Shown here: positions 47,999-60,734 of the stretch, piece by piece
Layout of the letters: every line of letters begins with the position of its first letter
How positions within the stretch are numbered: the stretch's first letter is position 1
DNA from: Glandiceps talaboti
Lineage: Eukaryota; Hemichordata; Enteropneusta; Spengelidae
Direction of reading: 5' to 3'
DNA length: 64,000 nt
Assembly: GCF_964340395.1 (NCBI RefSeq)
Contig: NC_135560.1
Span: forward strand, 7,120,598 to 7,184,597
The notes under the pieces: generated by a model
What the model saw: the letters and a program-made list of their open reading frames with translations, nothing else
Database searches by the model: none
What the model was told of the DNA's origin: nothing
Made by a program: the position numbers and the translations under genes

Positions 47999-50834
47999 GT
48001 ACAGCAACATTTTCTATATTGGAAAAATCAGATGTTCGATTTTCCTACAAATGTATGTTGAAAAGACAGAGTGAAGCAGATGTGTCTTTAAAATGAATGA
48101 CTGAGCAAAAATTAATAATTGAAGGCATAAAACGCCTCAAAGAAATACATTACTAAAAGGCTGACATGATCTTGGAAGCAATGCATGACCTTTGACATAA
48201 TCCTAACTATGAGTACAATCTAAGGTGACATCATAGCCATAAAGATGATTTTGAACTTTCAGTTTTAAAAGGTAGAGGACTATTAATCTGATACTTCTAT
48301 CTCGTCTTGTCACAAAGTACAGAATGTCATTAAACAACAGAACGTTTACAGCCTGACGCGGTCGTAGTCTTTCTTGTGGGTTTGAGGGGAGATGACTTTT
48401 TCTTTGTTTTGTGTGTGCTTTTTTTTGTTTGTTTTAGTTTGTTTGGTTGTTTTTTTGTTTGTTTGTTGTTTTTTTTTGGGGGGGGGGTAGGTTTTACAAA
48501 CAATACTGACTCTACATAAAAAATGAACAACCAATATTTTAGTAATCATAAAGCAAAACAAAGGGTAGCAAACTAATTTGTTTTTGACTCTGGACTGCCT
48601 TTAAAAACTGTACGCATTCATTCTTTGAGTTCACTAACCTGGAAAGGAGAGAGAAAAGGGCAGATTCCAAATGTTGTTATTAACTTCATAAAACATTGTA
48701 CTAATTTTTCAATCACATGATTCAATCTTTAAATATTTCTATCTATAGACTGAAGTGTTTTGACTAATATTAGCCGGTGTTAAGATTAATTTCATATCAT
48801 TAAAATTTGGTGTCATAATTATTTTTATTCTTAGACGCAAGTATAAATTTAACTTTAATATTGGAGAGTACAAAACAGTTGATATCATAATGATGCAATT
48901 ACAATTCGAATAAATTGAGTCACATGATAAAATCTAAATTAATCTTGAGCTCAAACTTTCTCTTTAAATATAAATATGTTTATATTTCTCTACGCTGAAT
49001 AAGGTAAATTGAGTTCTTTGTTTTCAGGGAATTTGAATTTCAACGGAAAGAATCTATTTGCCATCTGATTTAATATAAGAGATAGGTGAAAATTTTTCGT
49101 GGAGTTTATGTTGATGAAACTGCTTAAAAGAGACACAGATAAAAGGTAGGAGAAATGAACAAAAGCAGCACTTGTAACATTTTTTGTTTTGTTAGATAAA
49201 ATGTAACAGTACACATAGTATGGTGTAATGTATCCATTCAAATTGATTTTTAGGTCCATACCCAAAAATCAACACTCGCAATAAAATCATAATTTCAAAC
49301 TAATTATAGATAATATTGATCTCTAATCAAAATGACAATGTCTAATTTTTGGTATTTTAACACTTTTCAGTGAATACATTGTTGGTTGTCTGATCGAAAA
49401 AAATAATACTGCAGTTACAGCCAGTGAACCTTTAATCCTTGCAATTCTATGTGCCTTTTCACTATAAAGTCAAGGTGACTTTGAACTTTTTTAGCCAATT
49501 TTTCCATATTTTTCCTCATTTGTTCAAACAAGTATAGAAATATCATACATGTATCTGTAAACAAAACAATAGGTCAGAAATTACTTTTTTTGTTCACATT
49601 TGAGTTGATTTTCATATGGAATATAGGTCTCCTACATGTGGAGGGGATAGAGAGATAGATTAAATTTCCTAAAAGTAAGGGAGGGGGAGGTCTTAAGAAT
49701 AAGGGGATCTCAAGTGAGGGGGAGGGGTGATTACTGAGGCTAGGAGGGTTATATAGCCATGAACTTTTTACAGGCTAAAAAGTAAAAGTAAAGACTAGAG
49801 TGTCACAATCAGTCTGACTAGAAGCCTGAACTAATGACAAAACTACACAATCCTGCCAACTTAAATTACTCAAATTTTTCAGGTGCTACACTACTTTTCA
49901 AAGTGAGGAAGAAATCGAGTAACATCAACTATTATATTGATTACTACCACAGACATTTTGCTTTCCCCAATTGCTTTTTCCAGAGCTAATTTGCAGTATG
50001 TATTAGTTGAGACGGTGTCAGTGAAAATTAGGCGAGTGCTACAGTGAAGAAGTTATGCAGTCATTGCTAATTGGGCTGTAGAGGAAAAACTAGGAACTGT
50101 TAGCGATCGATGCGAGCAGTGATATCTTGTAATTGAGTTGTATTGTATACTACATCAATGAGCTAAAAAACAGACAAGTCCAGTCGCCCAATTGCCTCGC
50201 TCTTACAAACCTTCTCCATTTCATTTTCTGAAATCGTACACATGTCAGCATGGCTATTTGGGGATTGATTACACATGGTGAAGCCGACTAAACGCAGTGC
50301 ACTGCCTAGAGCCATTTCAAGTCGTGCCTTCTGCTTTGTGTGAATACAGCATTCTGACACCTTGCAGCTTTCAAATTACTAGGAATCCTTGATCATGAAA
50401 ATTAATCAACTGGATAAGATACCTGTGAATGAATTGATTACTGCCAATGTATATTCAATATTCCTGACTGCCGCATCACACTAATCAACAAATGTGATAT
50501 TTGAAATGATCAGAAAGTTTAGCTCGGAAGCACTGCAAGTGATACTAAACTTTTCGGAAACAAAGTATCTTTCATCCGAAGTTTCGACTTCTGATTTAAA
50601 GATGACTGTAAATAGCCCATACCACAAACTTGAAAATCATTCTTTATATGTCTAACCAGTAAATACAAAGCAACTACTACGGAGGATCAAATGGTAATTT
50701 GGTTATTTTTGTCTAATATTTCGTTTGCACAATGAAAAATCATTTCTGACTTTATTCTTTATTTTGACCCTATGCATTTTTTAATGTAATTTTTCATTTA
50801 AAAAATCAAACCTAACATAAAATATGTTTGAGTT
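47999..50834. other. Gene-free sequence
   Basis: No gene recognised. A T/G-rich TTTG tract with a G-run at 48410-48488 produces artefact Lys/Thr-rich minus frames. A GGGGA-rich patch lies at 49675-49735. Segment 49970-50400 is mixed in composition and could be regulatory. Confidence 0.42.
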
Positions 50835-51275
50835 TTCCAAAACTTTTCATCAAAATCCCTGGATAACAGAATATTCCAAACTTTATCATCCAAATTCCTG
50901 GAAAATAGAATATTCAAAATTACATAATCAAAATTCCTAGAAAACAGAATAGTCCAAATTTTACCATTGAAATTTGGCAAAAACAGAATATTCCAAATTA
51001 TATCATTTAAATTCCTGGAAAACAGAACATTATAAGTTATATCATCAAAATTCCTGGAAAATAGAATATTCCAAATTATATCATTTAAATTCCTGGAAAA
51101 CAGAACATTCCAAACTATTATCATCAAAATTCCTGGAAAACGGAATATTGCAATCTATATCATCAAAATTCCTGGAAAATGGAATATTGCCATCTATATC
51201 ATCAAAATTCCTGGAAAACGGAATATTGCAATCTATATCATCAAAATTCTGGGAAAATAGAGTGCTCCATACTAA
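50835..51275. repeat. 39-bp minisatellite, about 11 units
   Basis: The unit is ATCATCAAAATTCCTGGAAA followed by ACGGAATATTGCAATCTAT, with older units to the left more diverged and three nearly identical units at the right end. Since 39 equals 13 codons, both strands show open frames with a 13-residue period (plus strand phrases such as SKFLENGIL). No start context, splice sites or known domain supports coding. Confidence 0.93.
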
Positions 51276-51669
51276 ATCATTTTAATAGCATTGAAAAATC
51301 ATCTGTGATATTTATTGAAACAATCTGTACATTATCACAAAACATGTTATGTGACATGCATACCTAATCTTACATTATTACACACTTACACAAAAATGTA
51401 AAAGTTTAGTACCTATGAAAAGTTCGTGTATGATGCAGGCTTTTATATTTTAAATATCTCTATTAAAATAGAATTCTCTTCTCAGTTAAAATCGTATTAC
51501 AAAATGCTTACAACAGATAAGCAATAAAATGACTAAAATTATGTGTTGGAGATAAAAATTAATTGATGTAACAGGTCTTTCTGTATACCCCATTGCCTTT
51601 TGGTCCAAACTATATACTACCTGATGTACACACTGAACCAAAAACTGTCCACCAAGTCCATGCGGCTCA

Positions 51670-51985
51670 GAAACAAAAATCTTCAACTTTTTGCTGTTGC
51701 TTTGTTCCAGAAACTAAAAGTGAATCTTTTAATTGTTAAAATCATGGGAAAGAATGCTGGGTTACAATACAAATTTTTTACATAGAGGTCAAAATGATAA
51801 TATGTAAATTAAGTCATTTTAGAATTCAATATGGCAGCCGAAATTTTAAAATGAGAGATTATCGATTTCATTGACAACAAAGATGGCGACCCCCCCCCCT
51901 CAAATTTCTTTTATTATTTCAAAAAGACAAGGAACATGCTTTCATATGGCAAATTTTATAGAGAGTTTAAGATTTTTGATTTTCC
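51670..51985. repeat. Dispersed repeat family, copy 2
   Basis: Diverged partner of 41387-41700, same orientation. It keeps TACAAATTTTTTACA, GTCATTTTAGAATTCAATAT, GGCAGCCG and TTTCTTTTATTATTTCAAAA, and carries GATGGCGACC and a C10 run (51889-51898). Confidence 0.72.
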
Positions 51986-52329
51986 AGGAAATTCTAAGGC
52001 ATGTTCTGCTTTAACAATGTATCGTATCACCTTTACTGTAAAGAGACTGTTTGTTGTTATCCCAGACAATGATATCACAATAAAGACACTATCTAAATGT
52101 CACCTATTCTTCCTTTTCTTTCCACAACAATGACATGTGAACACAACCACACAAACTCTTTCAAAATAGAGAGGGACTGATCTTCATTCACAATTGCTGC
52201 TCACACTGTTGACGTTACAGATTAACATGGTGTTCACTGACCATGAAATACAACCACAATTGCTTGTTTGTTTTGAAACTGGTGTGTTCTTCCACTATCC
52301 ACTGATAGCTGGCTCTCTTTCAACAATAA

Positions 52330-52640
52330 CTGACTAATGGTTCCCGCCAAAATAGGTATTACAAAATTTCTTTTCTTTTTCATTTTTTTATCAATTCAAC
52401 TGCATTTTAGACTAAAAATTACAAACACCAACATTTCTCTATGCACTGACTTGAAAATGTTGCCTCAAAAAATAAATTCATATGAAGTGACAAAATATTT
52501 TCCCGCCAAAATTTTGTGCTTTTGTTTTTTTTAACTTTTTGGTTCATTTTACTGTATTTTTTAGACTTGAATTACAAAAATATTCTTTACCTATGAATAG
52601 AATTGAAAATGTTGCTCGGAAAATGATCCGATATCTAAAT
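52330..52640. repeat. Decayed tandem repeat with E2F-like sites
   Basis: Two units start TTCCCGCCAAAAT at about 52332 and TTTCCCGCCAAAATTTT at about 52499. They share a T-rich tract, TTTTAGACT-AAATTACAAA, and TTGAAAATGTTGC near the end. TTTCCCGCCAAAA is the reverse complement of TTTTGGCGGGAAA, a classic E2F/DP site. Related sequence lies in reverse orientation at 53870-54120. Confidence 0.6.
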
Positions 52641-53702
52641 AATTGCAAAAATGGATTCTCATGATGTTTTTCCCTTTTTTCCATCTTGTAGTGTAGGGAA
52701 TAACGAAACCCTTTAAGGCAGGAAAAAGGAAAAAGAAGACCCTGTATGCATCCAATAAATTCAAAGCAACCTATGATATTTCTAAAGGTAAAACATCTTT
52801 GTTGCCTTGCAGGCTGTACTTACTAAACTTCTCTATAACGACATATAATAGTGGTTCATCGTTTGAACATTTGCGTCATTCTTGACGTGTAAGAGTAATT
52901 TACCTGGTATCTTCAATTAGGATATGAGGCATCAAAACATCAATCCTGTCTGATTTTGTGGTATCAATGGCTGAGGCCCGCAGCTCTAGACATTCAATAC
53001 TGAGTCCTGTCGTCATAACTTTAATGGTGTTTTTTTTGTTGACATTTTAAACTTTCACATTTCAAGTTAGTTACATCTCGAAGTAAATTAAAATAGATAA
53101 TACTGTTGTATTCGGTGTCATCGGTCTAAAGTAGCAGTTTACTTGCCGCTTTGCAGCTATTTGCATCGCATGGCCAATATGGTTGACGGCATAATCTGAA
53201 TTGATCAAACTTTACTCAAAAGCAGTCGTGAGCTGAGTATTCTATCCTCGCTGATGAAAATGCAAAGAAACCAAACACAGAGTCTGTGTTCCAATGTTGT
53301 GAGTAAAAAGGTTGAAGCAATTAATCTAATGTAGGGATGGGGGTTGTTTCTAATATATTTCAACTACATAATGAGAGAGTAGAATTCAAACTGTTCACGG
53401 CGTGAAGCCACGGTAATTTTGATTGCTTGAACGGTATGACAAATTGCATGTTTCATTTTATAGATGAGAATACACATCAGAGCTGAAACAAATCTTCAAA
53501 TGCCCGATCTATCCATAAGTAAATTTATATGTGTAATTTACAAGTCGTTATAGTGTATGCACGATGTATTGTTTTGTTACTACATTGGAGGAGATGTACA
53601 ACAGCACTGGAAAGGAGGATGTATTGCTTGCAAATCATGCATGGATTTATGAGTAAGTGTTATCCAATAGTACTTTTCTAACCTCCCTTCACGTTTATGA
53701 AT

Positions 53703-53812
53703 AGTTCATTATTTTGAAATTTTGTGTTCATTGTTCATTAAAATTTCAACACACATTCATTATTTTGAAATTTTGTGTTCATTGTTCATTAAAATTTCAA
53801 CACACATTCATT
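53703..53812. repeat. Tandem duplication, about 53-bp unit
   Basis: TTCATTATTTTGAAATTTTG followed by TGTTCATTGTTCATTAAAAT and TTCAACACACA occurs twice in tandem without a mismatch, which implies a recent duplication. Confidence 0.93.
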
Positions 53813-53869
53813 AATGAGAATCACTTACATGATTGGAATCTAAAATAAAATTAGGTTATGCCAAAAAAT

Positions 53870-54120
53870 TTACAGAAAAACAAAAAATTGTGTCTAATTA
53901 TTTTAGCGGGAAAATGCAGAAGTTGAGCAATGCTAAAAAGTGGTAGATAAATAAAATTTGTATTTTCAATTTTGGCGGGAAAAAAATTCTTAGTACTGAA
54001 GAGGTTCATCTTTAAAGTTTCATAATTTTTCATCAAAATTTTAACATACTTTAATGACAATCATGAGTTATGTACAAAAAAAAAATTACAAAAAATTATG
54101 TTTACATTTTTGGCGAGAAG
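53870..54120. repeat. E2F-site repeat, reversed copies
   Basis: Reverse-orientation relative of 52330-52640. Sites are TTTTAGCGGGAAAA (about 53901), TTTTGGCGGGAAAA (about 53971, perfect) and TTTTTGGCGAGAAG (about 54107, decayed), each followed by A/T-rich sequence. The same short motif is the best conserved part. Confidence 0.55.
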
Positions 54121-54458
54121 TGCTGCTGTTGCAAACTTTTAGCAAACTCAGGACTGACAGATTCAGCTAGGGTGAATTATAGGTTTACTGTGAACATTTT
54201 TCACAGTTGTTTTACTACATTTTAACTTGAAATTATTCTCCTCATTACATGGTTATCAAAATATTCTTTAATTTGTTTATATTGTGAATTTTTTTTCCTG
54301 AAATCATCCATTGGGATGATTGCAAAAAATAGGAAGTAATAGTTCTGTCGTGCTATCTCGACTCGTAATTTGCAGTCCATAAAAAAATCATCAGGTGATG
54401 TAAATGAGAAACTTTGAACAGACCAGACTCGGGGAAAAATGCCTTTGGGGTTTTTCCG

Positions 54459-54500
54459 CCATTACCTGATTAAAGTAACATAACTTTTCCACCATTTCAT
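54459..54500 (+). promoter_or_regulatory. Duplicated non-coding element, copy 1
   Basis: A 42-bp segment starting CCATTACCTGATTAAAG and ending CATTTCAT, with 34 of 42 bases matching 55532-55573. The first 17 bases are identical. It sits in unique sequence, and flanks do not match outside it. Confidence 0.5.
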
Positions 54501-55531
54501 AATTCATGAGTTGCTTTGGGGTAATTGTGACTTTCTTTGTACTTTAAAACGAGACGCTGGCCATTAAGCAATATATGAACCTGTGATCAAATGAATTTGC
54601 ACAAAGAGTAACAAAAGCCGACTGATGAGCATGATTAGCAAATATGGCGTGCACTTCCCAAATATGGTATGAAACTGCCAAATATGGAATTTGCCAAATT
54701 ATGCAAAAAAGTGTTAAGCCAGTGGAGTCTTGATTTTGTATGCTTCACTAGTTTCTCTAAATTATCATTAATTTGATCCTCGCCTACCCTTGAGTGGAAA
54801 ATGGAATCAACCAAAGTAGGGGGGAAAAAAACACAAACAGTTATCAGGACAGAGTCAATGTTGCTCCCCTCGGGAGATTGGATCTACAGTAAGTAGGAGA
54901 GGTTTTTACAGGGAAATAGGTAACTTCTGTGACATATTGGTCACAAATGAGGAATGCATTAAAAGTCTTCTACTGCCCTCTGGCTGCACACTGATGTTAC
55001 TTATACTTTGCACAAGTTAATAAACAGTGAACGTGTGCTGCATATTCAGCTTTCACTGGGAATTATTCAGTCAGTGGAAATAACATCATCTGACACCTAA
55101 ACCCAAGAGTCAACAACATGCTATCTTCGCTTGACTTTCTTCTTTTTTTTTTTAATCCTTGTGTCATACATAAAGCAGGGGTACAAACAGACCTCCGTTT
55201 TGTATCACTGGTATAGAAACCTTCCTGGGTCATGTTGGCAGAAGTGGAAACTTTGCCTCCTGAGAGTCCGAGACGAGAGTTTAAAAACTGTAGATTATTA
55301 AAAGATGAGTTTCAACAAGGTAAATGAAGACAATTGGTTAGCGACAAGCACTCTTAGCTAGGAGATAATGAAGAAGGGTGTTTCAGTACCCGAGCCCAGG
55401 GCAGCTTTTCATTCATGGCTGCATCCTTCAGGAACAAGCAAATTCTCTGCATAAAAACAATCTTCTGTTTGATTTTCTGCTTGGGAGGCTTTCTAGGGCA
55501 AGCGCACTGCCTAGCCCTCACGGGAATCTCA

Positions 55532-55573
55532 CCATTACCTGATTAAAGCCATATAATTTCCCTAGCATTTCAT
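55532..55573 (+). promoter_or_regulatory. Duplicated non-coding element, copy 2
   Basis: Partner of 54459-54500, about 1.07 kb away in the same orientation. The TTACCTGATTAAAG core contains E-box-like ACCTG and homeobox-like TGATTA strings. Function unknown. Confidence 0.5.
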
Positions 55574-58437
55574 GTATTTAACGGTTGGCTGCGTCCCTGT
55601 TTTCCATATTAACTAGCAATCTAGCCTCTAGCCATAGAAAACTGTTCACCCGGTGATAATAGTACAATTTCTATGCATGTGCAGTCAGCCGGAACGGTAA
55701 ACAGCAAACCAACGTCCCTGCCAATGCATCAAGCTGACAACTTATTCAAGTATGCGAAGATTTGTCGTCAGCAGGTGGGAGGTGGAAGAGACGTCATTCA
55801 ATGGACTCCCTATGGACGTATCTACTGGCCATAACAGCATGTACGTTAGTTCTAGTTGAGTGACTTCACAAACCCCTTACACTCCACAGAACACTGGCAT
55901 CTATTAAAACTGAATACATCTTGTCTACACTTCTGTGACTCTCTACCCTCTGCGGGTCTCAAAGGAGACGCAAACACCGTCGCAACTATGTTATCAGAAA
56001 TCAACAGCAGCATGTCAAAATGGTTACTTTTTAAAATCAATTTACGTGGTTTCGTTTCACTCTGCGGGAACAAATTTATTCCTGTGTCTAGGCACAGCAT
56101 TTGTTGATTTAAATGAAAGTCTCTTCCAACGATTACAGTGATTATCACGCACCGAGTCGTTTCAATGCACACTTCTCATCAAACATACGGTGGATACAAG
56201 CGTCGGCAAGATGACGCGACGCTCAGCCGACTATTACCTAGAAACACTCAGTAGCATAATCGGGTAACCGAACCATGCTGTGGGCAGATTATACAGTGTA
56301 CCAATCACTCTCTGTGTCATTAATGTCGCTTTATCACACGCAAAGAACAACAAACTAGAATATATTTCATTCAGAAATCCTGGTATTATTGGATTGTGTT
56401 CATTTCTTTCATGGTACGACTCCGACAACGTCCATTTCTCAACAGTCGACACACACACGCAGTGTATATTACTCACATATTTCTTCCGATACTATCTACA
56501 AATATATTGATGTATTCTACCTATTAAGGTCACACGTATGCTTTAGTAAATCAAATTTCTGTTGTTCCAGACAATATTGTCAATACTGTTATTATATCTA
56601 GATAGCGACATGACACTTTTTTTTTTAAACCACAAATCTTGCTGCAAAATCTCTGGCTAGATATGGAAGTGTATTTCAAGTATCACGCATGGAGTATCTA
56701 TTCTGTAATAACAAGATGCTGTTTTTAATGACAAGCAATGGTTCTACGATTACAATTCCAAATTTATCCTTCAATGAGAAACAGTATGAGGTCAAACAGC
56801 GGATTATAAACAGTAATATTAGCGATTGAAACATGAGTAAACCAACGGTGGTTGTTCTTACTAACTCCCCACTGGTATTCAGCTAAACTCTCAAGCCTGG
56901 TCTTAAAACCTTGCAGACAAATATTAGCACTACTCATTTAGTGTTGCTTGCCTGGAGTTTGGAATGTGGTGATTTCATAAGGTCACAAACTCACGCTAGG
57001 TTGAAGGTATGGTTGTAAGTAGTGTCTCTTCACGCTGTACTAATCGGTTACGCGTTGGTCGGGGCACACAAAATGACCACCGCGTACATGGTACCACCGA
57101 GTACACGGGAGTAGATCACCGATTTGACATGTAAATGTATATCAGGGAAACAGACTTGTTTTTCAGTGGTAACTCAGCACGGGCTTGAAAATGAGTTACG
57201 GATACTGATTTTCAATGTGTTCTTCAAGTTAAAGCCACATGCGTACTGTGTTAGCACATACACCCACAACCAAACACTTGAATTTGTACATAAAAAATAA
57301 ACATATCAGCTTTCTGTAAATTAATATATCACCTTAAGTTACACACGCAACATTGTACAAAACTCAACTTAATATCAATTCTTAAATTTGAACAATTTTC
57401 AGGAAACACCTTTACACTTGGGAGCAACGTGCATCCGTTTCATCTAATAACTGATAATTTCATAAGAATTATGGGAAAAAAGCGGACAAAAAGAACATAA
57501 AAACATCCTAACAGACTCATAAATCATCAATAACAGTTACACTCCCATCAAATATAGTTTGCAATTATTTCTCTTCAGAGTTGTAAATTTTTTGTGGGAT
57601 GCCATCTGTCCCCTGTATGTGGAACTCTCGGGGCATTCTAATAGACAAAAGTTCAAACGTTGAAAAATGAAACACGTTACTTCAGCCTGATCTCCATGTC
57701 AGGCAGAGCATTAATTTTTCAAAGCCACACACTGCATAAAATGCAAAGCTCATATAACTCTGACATAATCACACAGCAAACAATTCAATCATACAGAGGC
57801 AAATGGGCAGACCATACCGAGGGATAAACTGTTCACTCATGCATTGCAGAAGAGCCAGTACTTGCCTGTGCCCAGAATTCAAATGTGGGGAGCTGAATGA
57901 GACATGACTGACAACGTTAACAAAGCAGCTAAACTATATGCTTTACTTTGTACTAACGATTACATTAAAGTTAAAATACTCTCGTGTTTTCTCAGTTTTC
58001 TGACGTCAGAATTAACTCAGACTATACTTTTTTTGTATACAGGCAGTGAAAGCGATACTTTTTACGACACTCACAGCGATATTTTTACATTGTTGGACAA
58101 CATAGTGATATGAATTAGAATCAAGCAGTACTAATATGATACCGTACGTTATTTTTATCTTCTCACATCGGTGGTTTTTATAATCCATAATTTAGTTCTA
58201 TATTTATTTCTTTAGACATATCATTAAAAGTGATATCATTCAACTTCACTAATATCTGTCTTATCTACAGAAATACTTACATACACAATTTGTCTAGTAT
58301 CATATTTGAGTCAATTTGTGTCACGAAATCATACTATAGCACTGACATGTTTACACATCTAGAGTTTCTGTATCATTTCTAATGACAATGATCATTTCTA
58401 GTTGCATCCCGTTAGATCATGTCACTGAACAGTTCAT
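55574..58437. other. Gene-free sequence with some CpG
   Basis: Segment 55770-57120 is relatively CpG-containing (for example 56140-56240 and 57050-57110) and could be a distal promoter or enhancer. Overlapping open frames at 55852-56172 (both strands) and 56234-56601 have no recognisable domain or splice support. Confidence 0.42.
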
Positions 58438-58444
58438 CTAAATC

Positions 58445-58967
58445 TGAATGTTATGTTATGTTACGTTACATTACTATTATGTTATGTTACATTACGTTAC
58501 ATCGTGTTATGTTACGTTATGATGTGTCACTTCATGTTATGTTACAGTTATATTATGCTACATTGTTACATCATGTTGTTATGTTGTGTTCCTTTGTTAC
58601 ATTACATTACATTGTGTTGTTACGTCACATGTTATGTCATGTTATGTTACACTGTTACATCATGTTATGTTGTTTTCCTTTATGTTATATTACATTACAT
58701 TACATTATGTTGTTATGTCACATGTTGTCATGTTATGTTACATTGTTACGTCATGTTATATTGTGTTCCTTTGTTACGTTACATTACATTACGTTATGTT
58801 ATGTCACATGTTATGTTATATTCTTATGTCATGTTATGTTGTGTTCCTTTCTGATGTTACATTACATTACATTATGTTATGTCACATGTTATGTTACATT
58901 GTTACGTCATGTTATGTTGTGTTCCTTTCTGTTATGTTACATTACATTACATTACATTATTTTATGT
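58445..58967. repeat. TTACA/TGTTA-based minisatellite
   Basis: Higher-order units of roughly 80-125 bp contain TTACATTACATTACATTATG, TGTTATGTCACATGTTATGT, TACATTGTTACGTCATG and TTATGTTGTGTTCCTTT. All three plus frames stay open because the repeat lacks TAA, TAG and TGA in most phases. The Cys, Tyr, Val, Leu, His-rich frames of 133-183 codons are artefacts. Confidence 0.93.
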
Positions 58968-60280
58968 TAAAGATCTCTCAGCTACTACTGGTGATAAGAG
59001 CTGTTTCAATAACTTAGTAGAATAGTGTTTATGAAATAAAAATACTGCAGAAAAATGTTCAGTTCTGGACTGTACCCCTTTAATTAATGAACATCACATA
59101 CTAACGATATGCAAACCTACTCCTCATCCATCCACTCCCAAAACTCCCCACCCGTCCCCTATAAACCCATCTTGATAAAATTTGTAACTTTTCACTTCTT
59201 ATTCCATGATTTTTGAGAACATTATTTAAAACATATTGCTACTCACCTTTTCACCTTATTCCAAAGTATCCTAACCAATTTTAAAGAGAACACCAATTTT
59301 TACAAATCCTGATTTCAAATAGAATTTCGAAAATCCCAGATACAACAGTCTAGCAATCCCCAGTTTACAAACCAGTATCTGTAAAGCATGAAACTTTCTG
59401 ATTGTTATTTCTGTGGTGTCACACTGAGCACACACATATATAGTTGTTGTTTATGTGTCATGTTTTCATTGCTGTCTTTTGGGGCCAGAGATTTACTTTT
59501 GTACAAAGTGTTGAGGACCCATTTTTTTTTTCAAACTAAACTGAACCATCTGTTCAACTCTTCTTAGCACTATATCAATGACGCTAAAGATATCTGTCAT
59601 GTGTATTCCTAGATTCTATTATGATCATATCACAAGCTACGTTCGTGATCCCTTAGTAAAATTCCCTATCTTTTGTCAAATTCACTTATAAATTTGACCT
59701 CTCACCTCGACACTTTCCATCAAATTTGCCTGGTTTCACTGTCAATCTTATCTTTAAATCTGGTGACACTGTCTAATAGTTACTGGTCTGCTGCAATGAT
59801 GTTGGAACTTTGCAGCTTGGTTTTACTACTACGGAAACCAGGCTCTAGACAAAGTAAGATAGATACACAACTACTGCAGAAATCAGGCTCTAGGTAAAGT
59901 AAGATAGCTACAAAACTAAAACTATCGTTGTCACATGTGGTGGAGTGTACAAAGGGGTGATAACGGTGCCTTTGTTGTGTGGTTATTATCACTCTGTAAA
60001 CAAATTAGTATAAACACTGAATGTGGTTGAATGTGCCACCACTTGAGGAAACCTTTCTCATCAAAGACATCACACTCCTGTGAGTGTAATTACACCAATG
60101 TCCATTGAGAGCTTAAAAGTTACATCAACACACTGCACCACAATTTTTAGTTTGTGTCTTTCTCAGTTTGCCTATAGCTTTGATGTTTGTAGGAAGATCA
60201 TGGGGAAAAAAAATTGGTGGTCTACATATAATTCAGTTTGATATTATATTTACCATCTAATTTACACACATTGAAGGTAA
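58968..60280. other. Gene-free sequence
   Basis: No gene recognised. It includes the 45-bp duplication at 59826-59915, listed separately. Confidence 0.45.
59826..59915. repeat. 45-bp tandem duplication
   Basis: Copies 59826-59870 and 59871-59915 share CTACT-C-GAAA-CAGGCTCTAG and AAAGTAAGATAG-TACA, with about six differences. Confidence 0.9.
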
Positions 60281-60490
60281 TCAGCCAATCACATTACTGA
60301 TACTATGCTTACATATGTAAATTAACTAATGAATATGCATATCTCCTGATTAACACTCATTGATCTAACTATCAAAATACAAAATTTGAAAGCCACACCA
60401 ATTGCATTCACCCAGCCAATCATAATGGTTATACTATATTTGATTAAATATGTAAATTAACTTATTAATATGCATATCAACTCATTATTC
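60281..60490. repeat. Diverged tandem duplication, about 132 bp
   Basis: Copies starting at about 60281 and 60413 share CAGCCAATCA, ATATGTAAATTAACT, AATATGCATAT and a following TCATT. It lies next to the octamer satellite and may be an older relative. Confidence 0.65.
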
Positions 60491-60734
60491 TACGTTACAT
60501 TATTTATGCTTTAAATTACGTAAATTTGTTATGATACAGTTAAAACATATGAAATGTCTGATATTATGTTTCAATATAATATGTGAATTACATAATTGTC
60601 CATGCAAACTATATTTATAGATATGCAAATAATCTAATTATTTAATGACTTACAAACTATACATACTGAATCATACTTGTTAACTCATATTTGCAATATA
60701 CCATGATGTGTATATATATAACTATTATATTTAT

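Noticed and set aside
50798-51285. Repeat array considered as a CRISPR array
   Set aside because: Units are contiguous with no unique spacers, and the DNA is clearly animal; it is a 39-bp minisatellite.
55852-56172. Overlapping frames on both strands (83 and 106 codons)
   Set aside because: Mirror open frames with no domain; no splice sites that would connect them to other exons.
58419-59017. Three overlapping plus-strand frames of 133-183 codons
   Set aside because: Produced by a stop-poor TTACA/TGTTA minisatellite open in all three frames.
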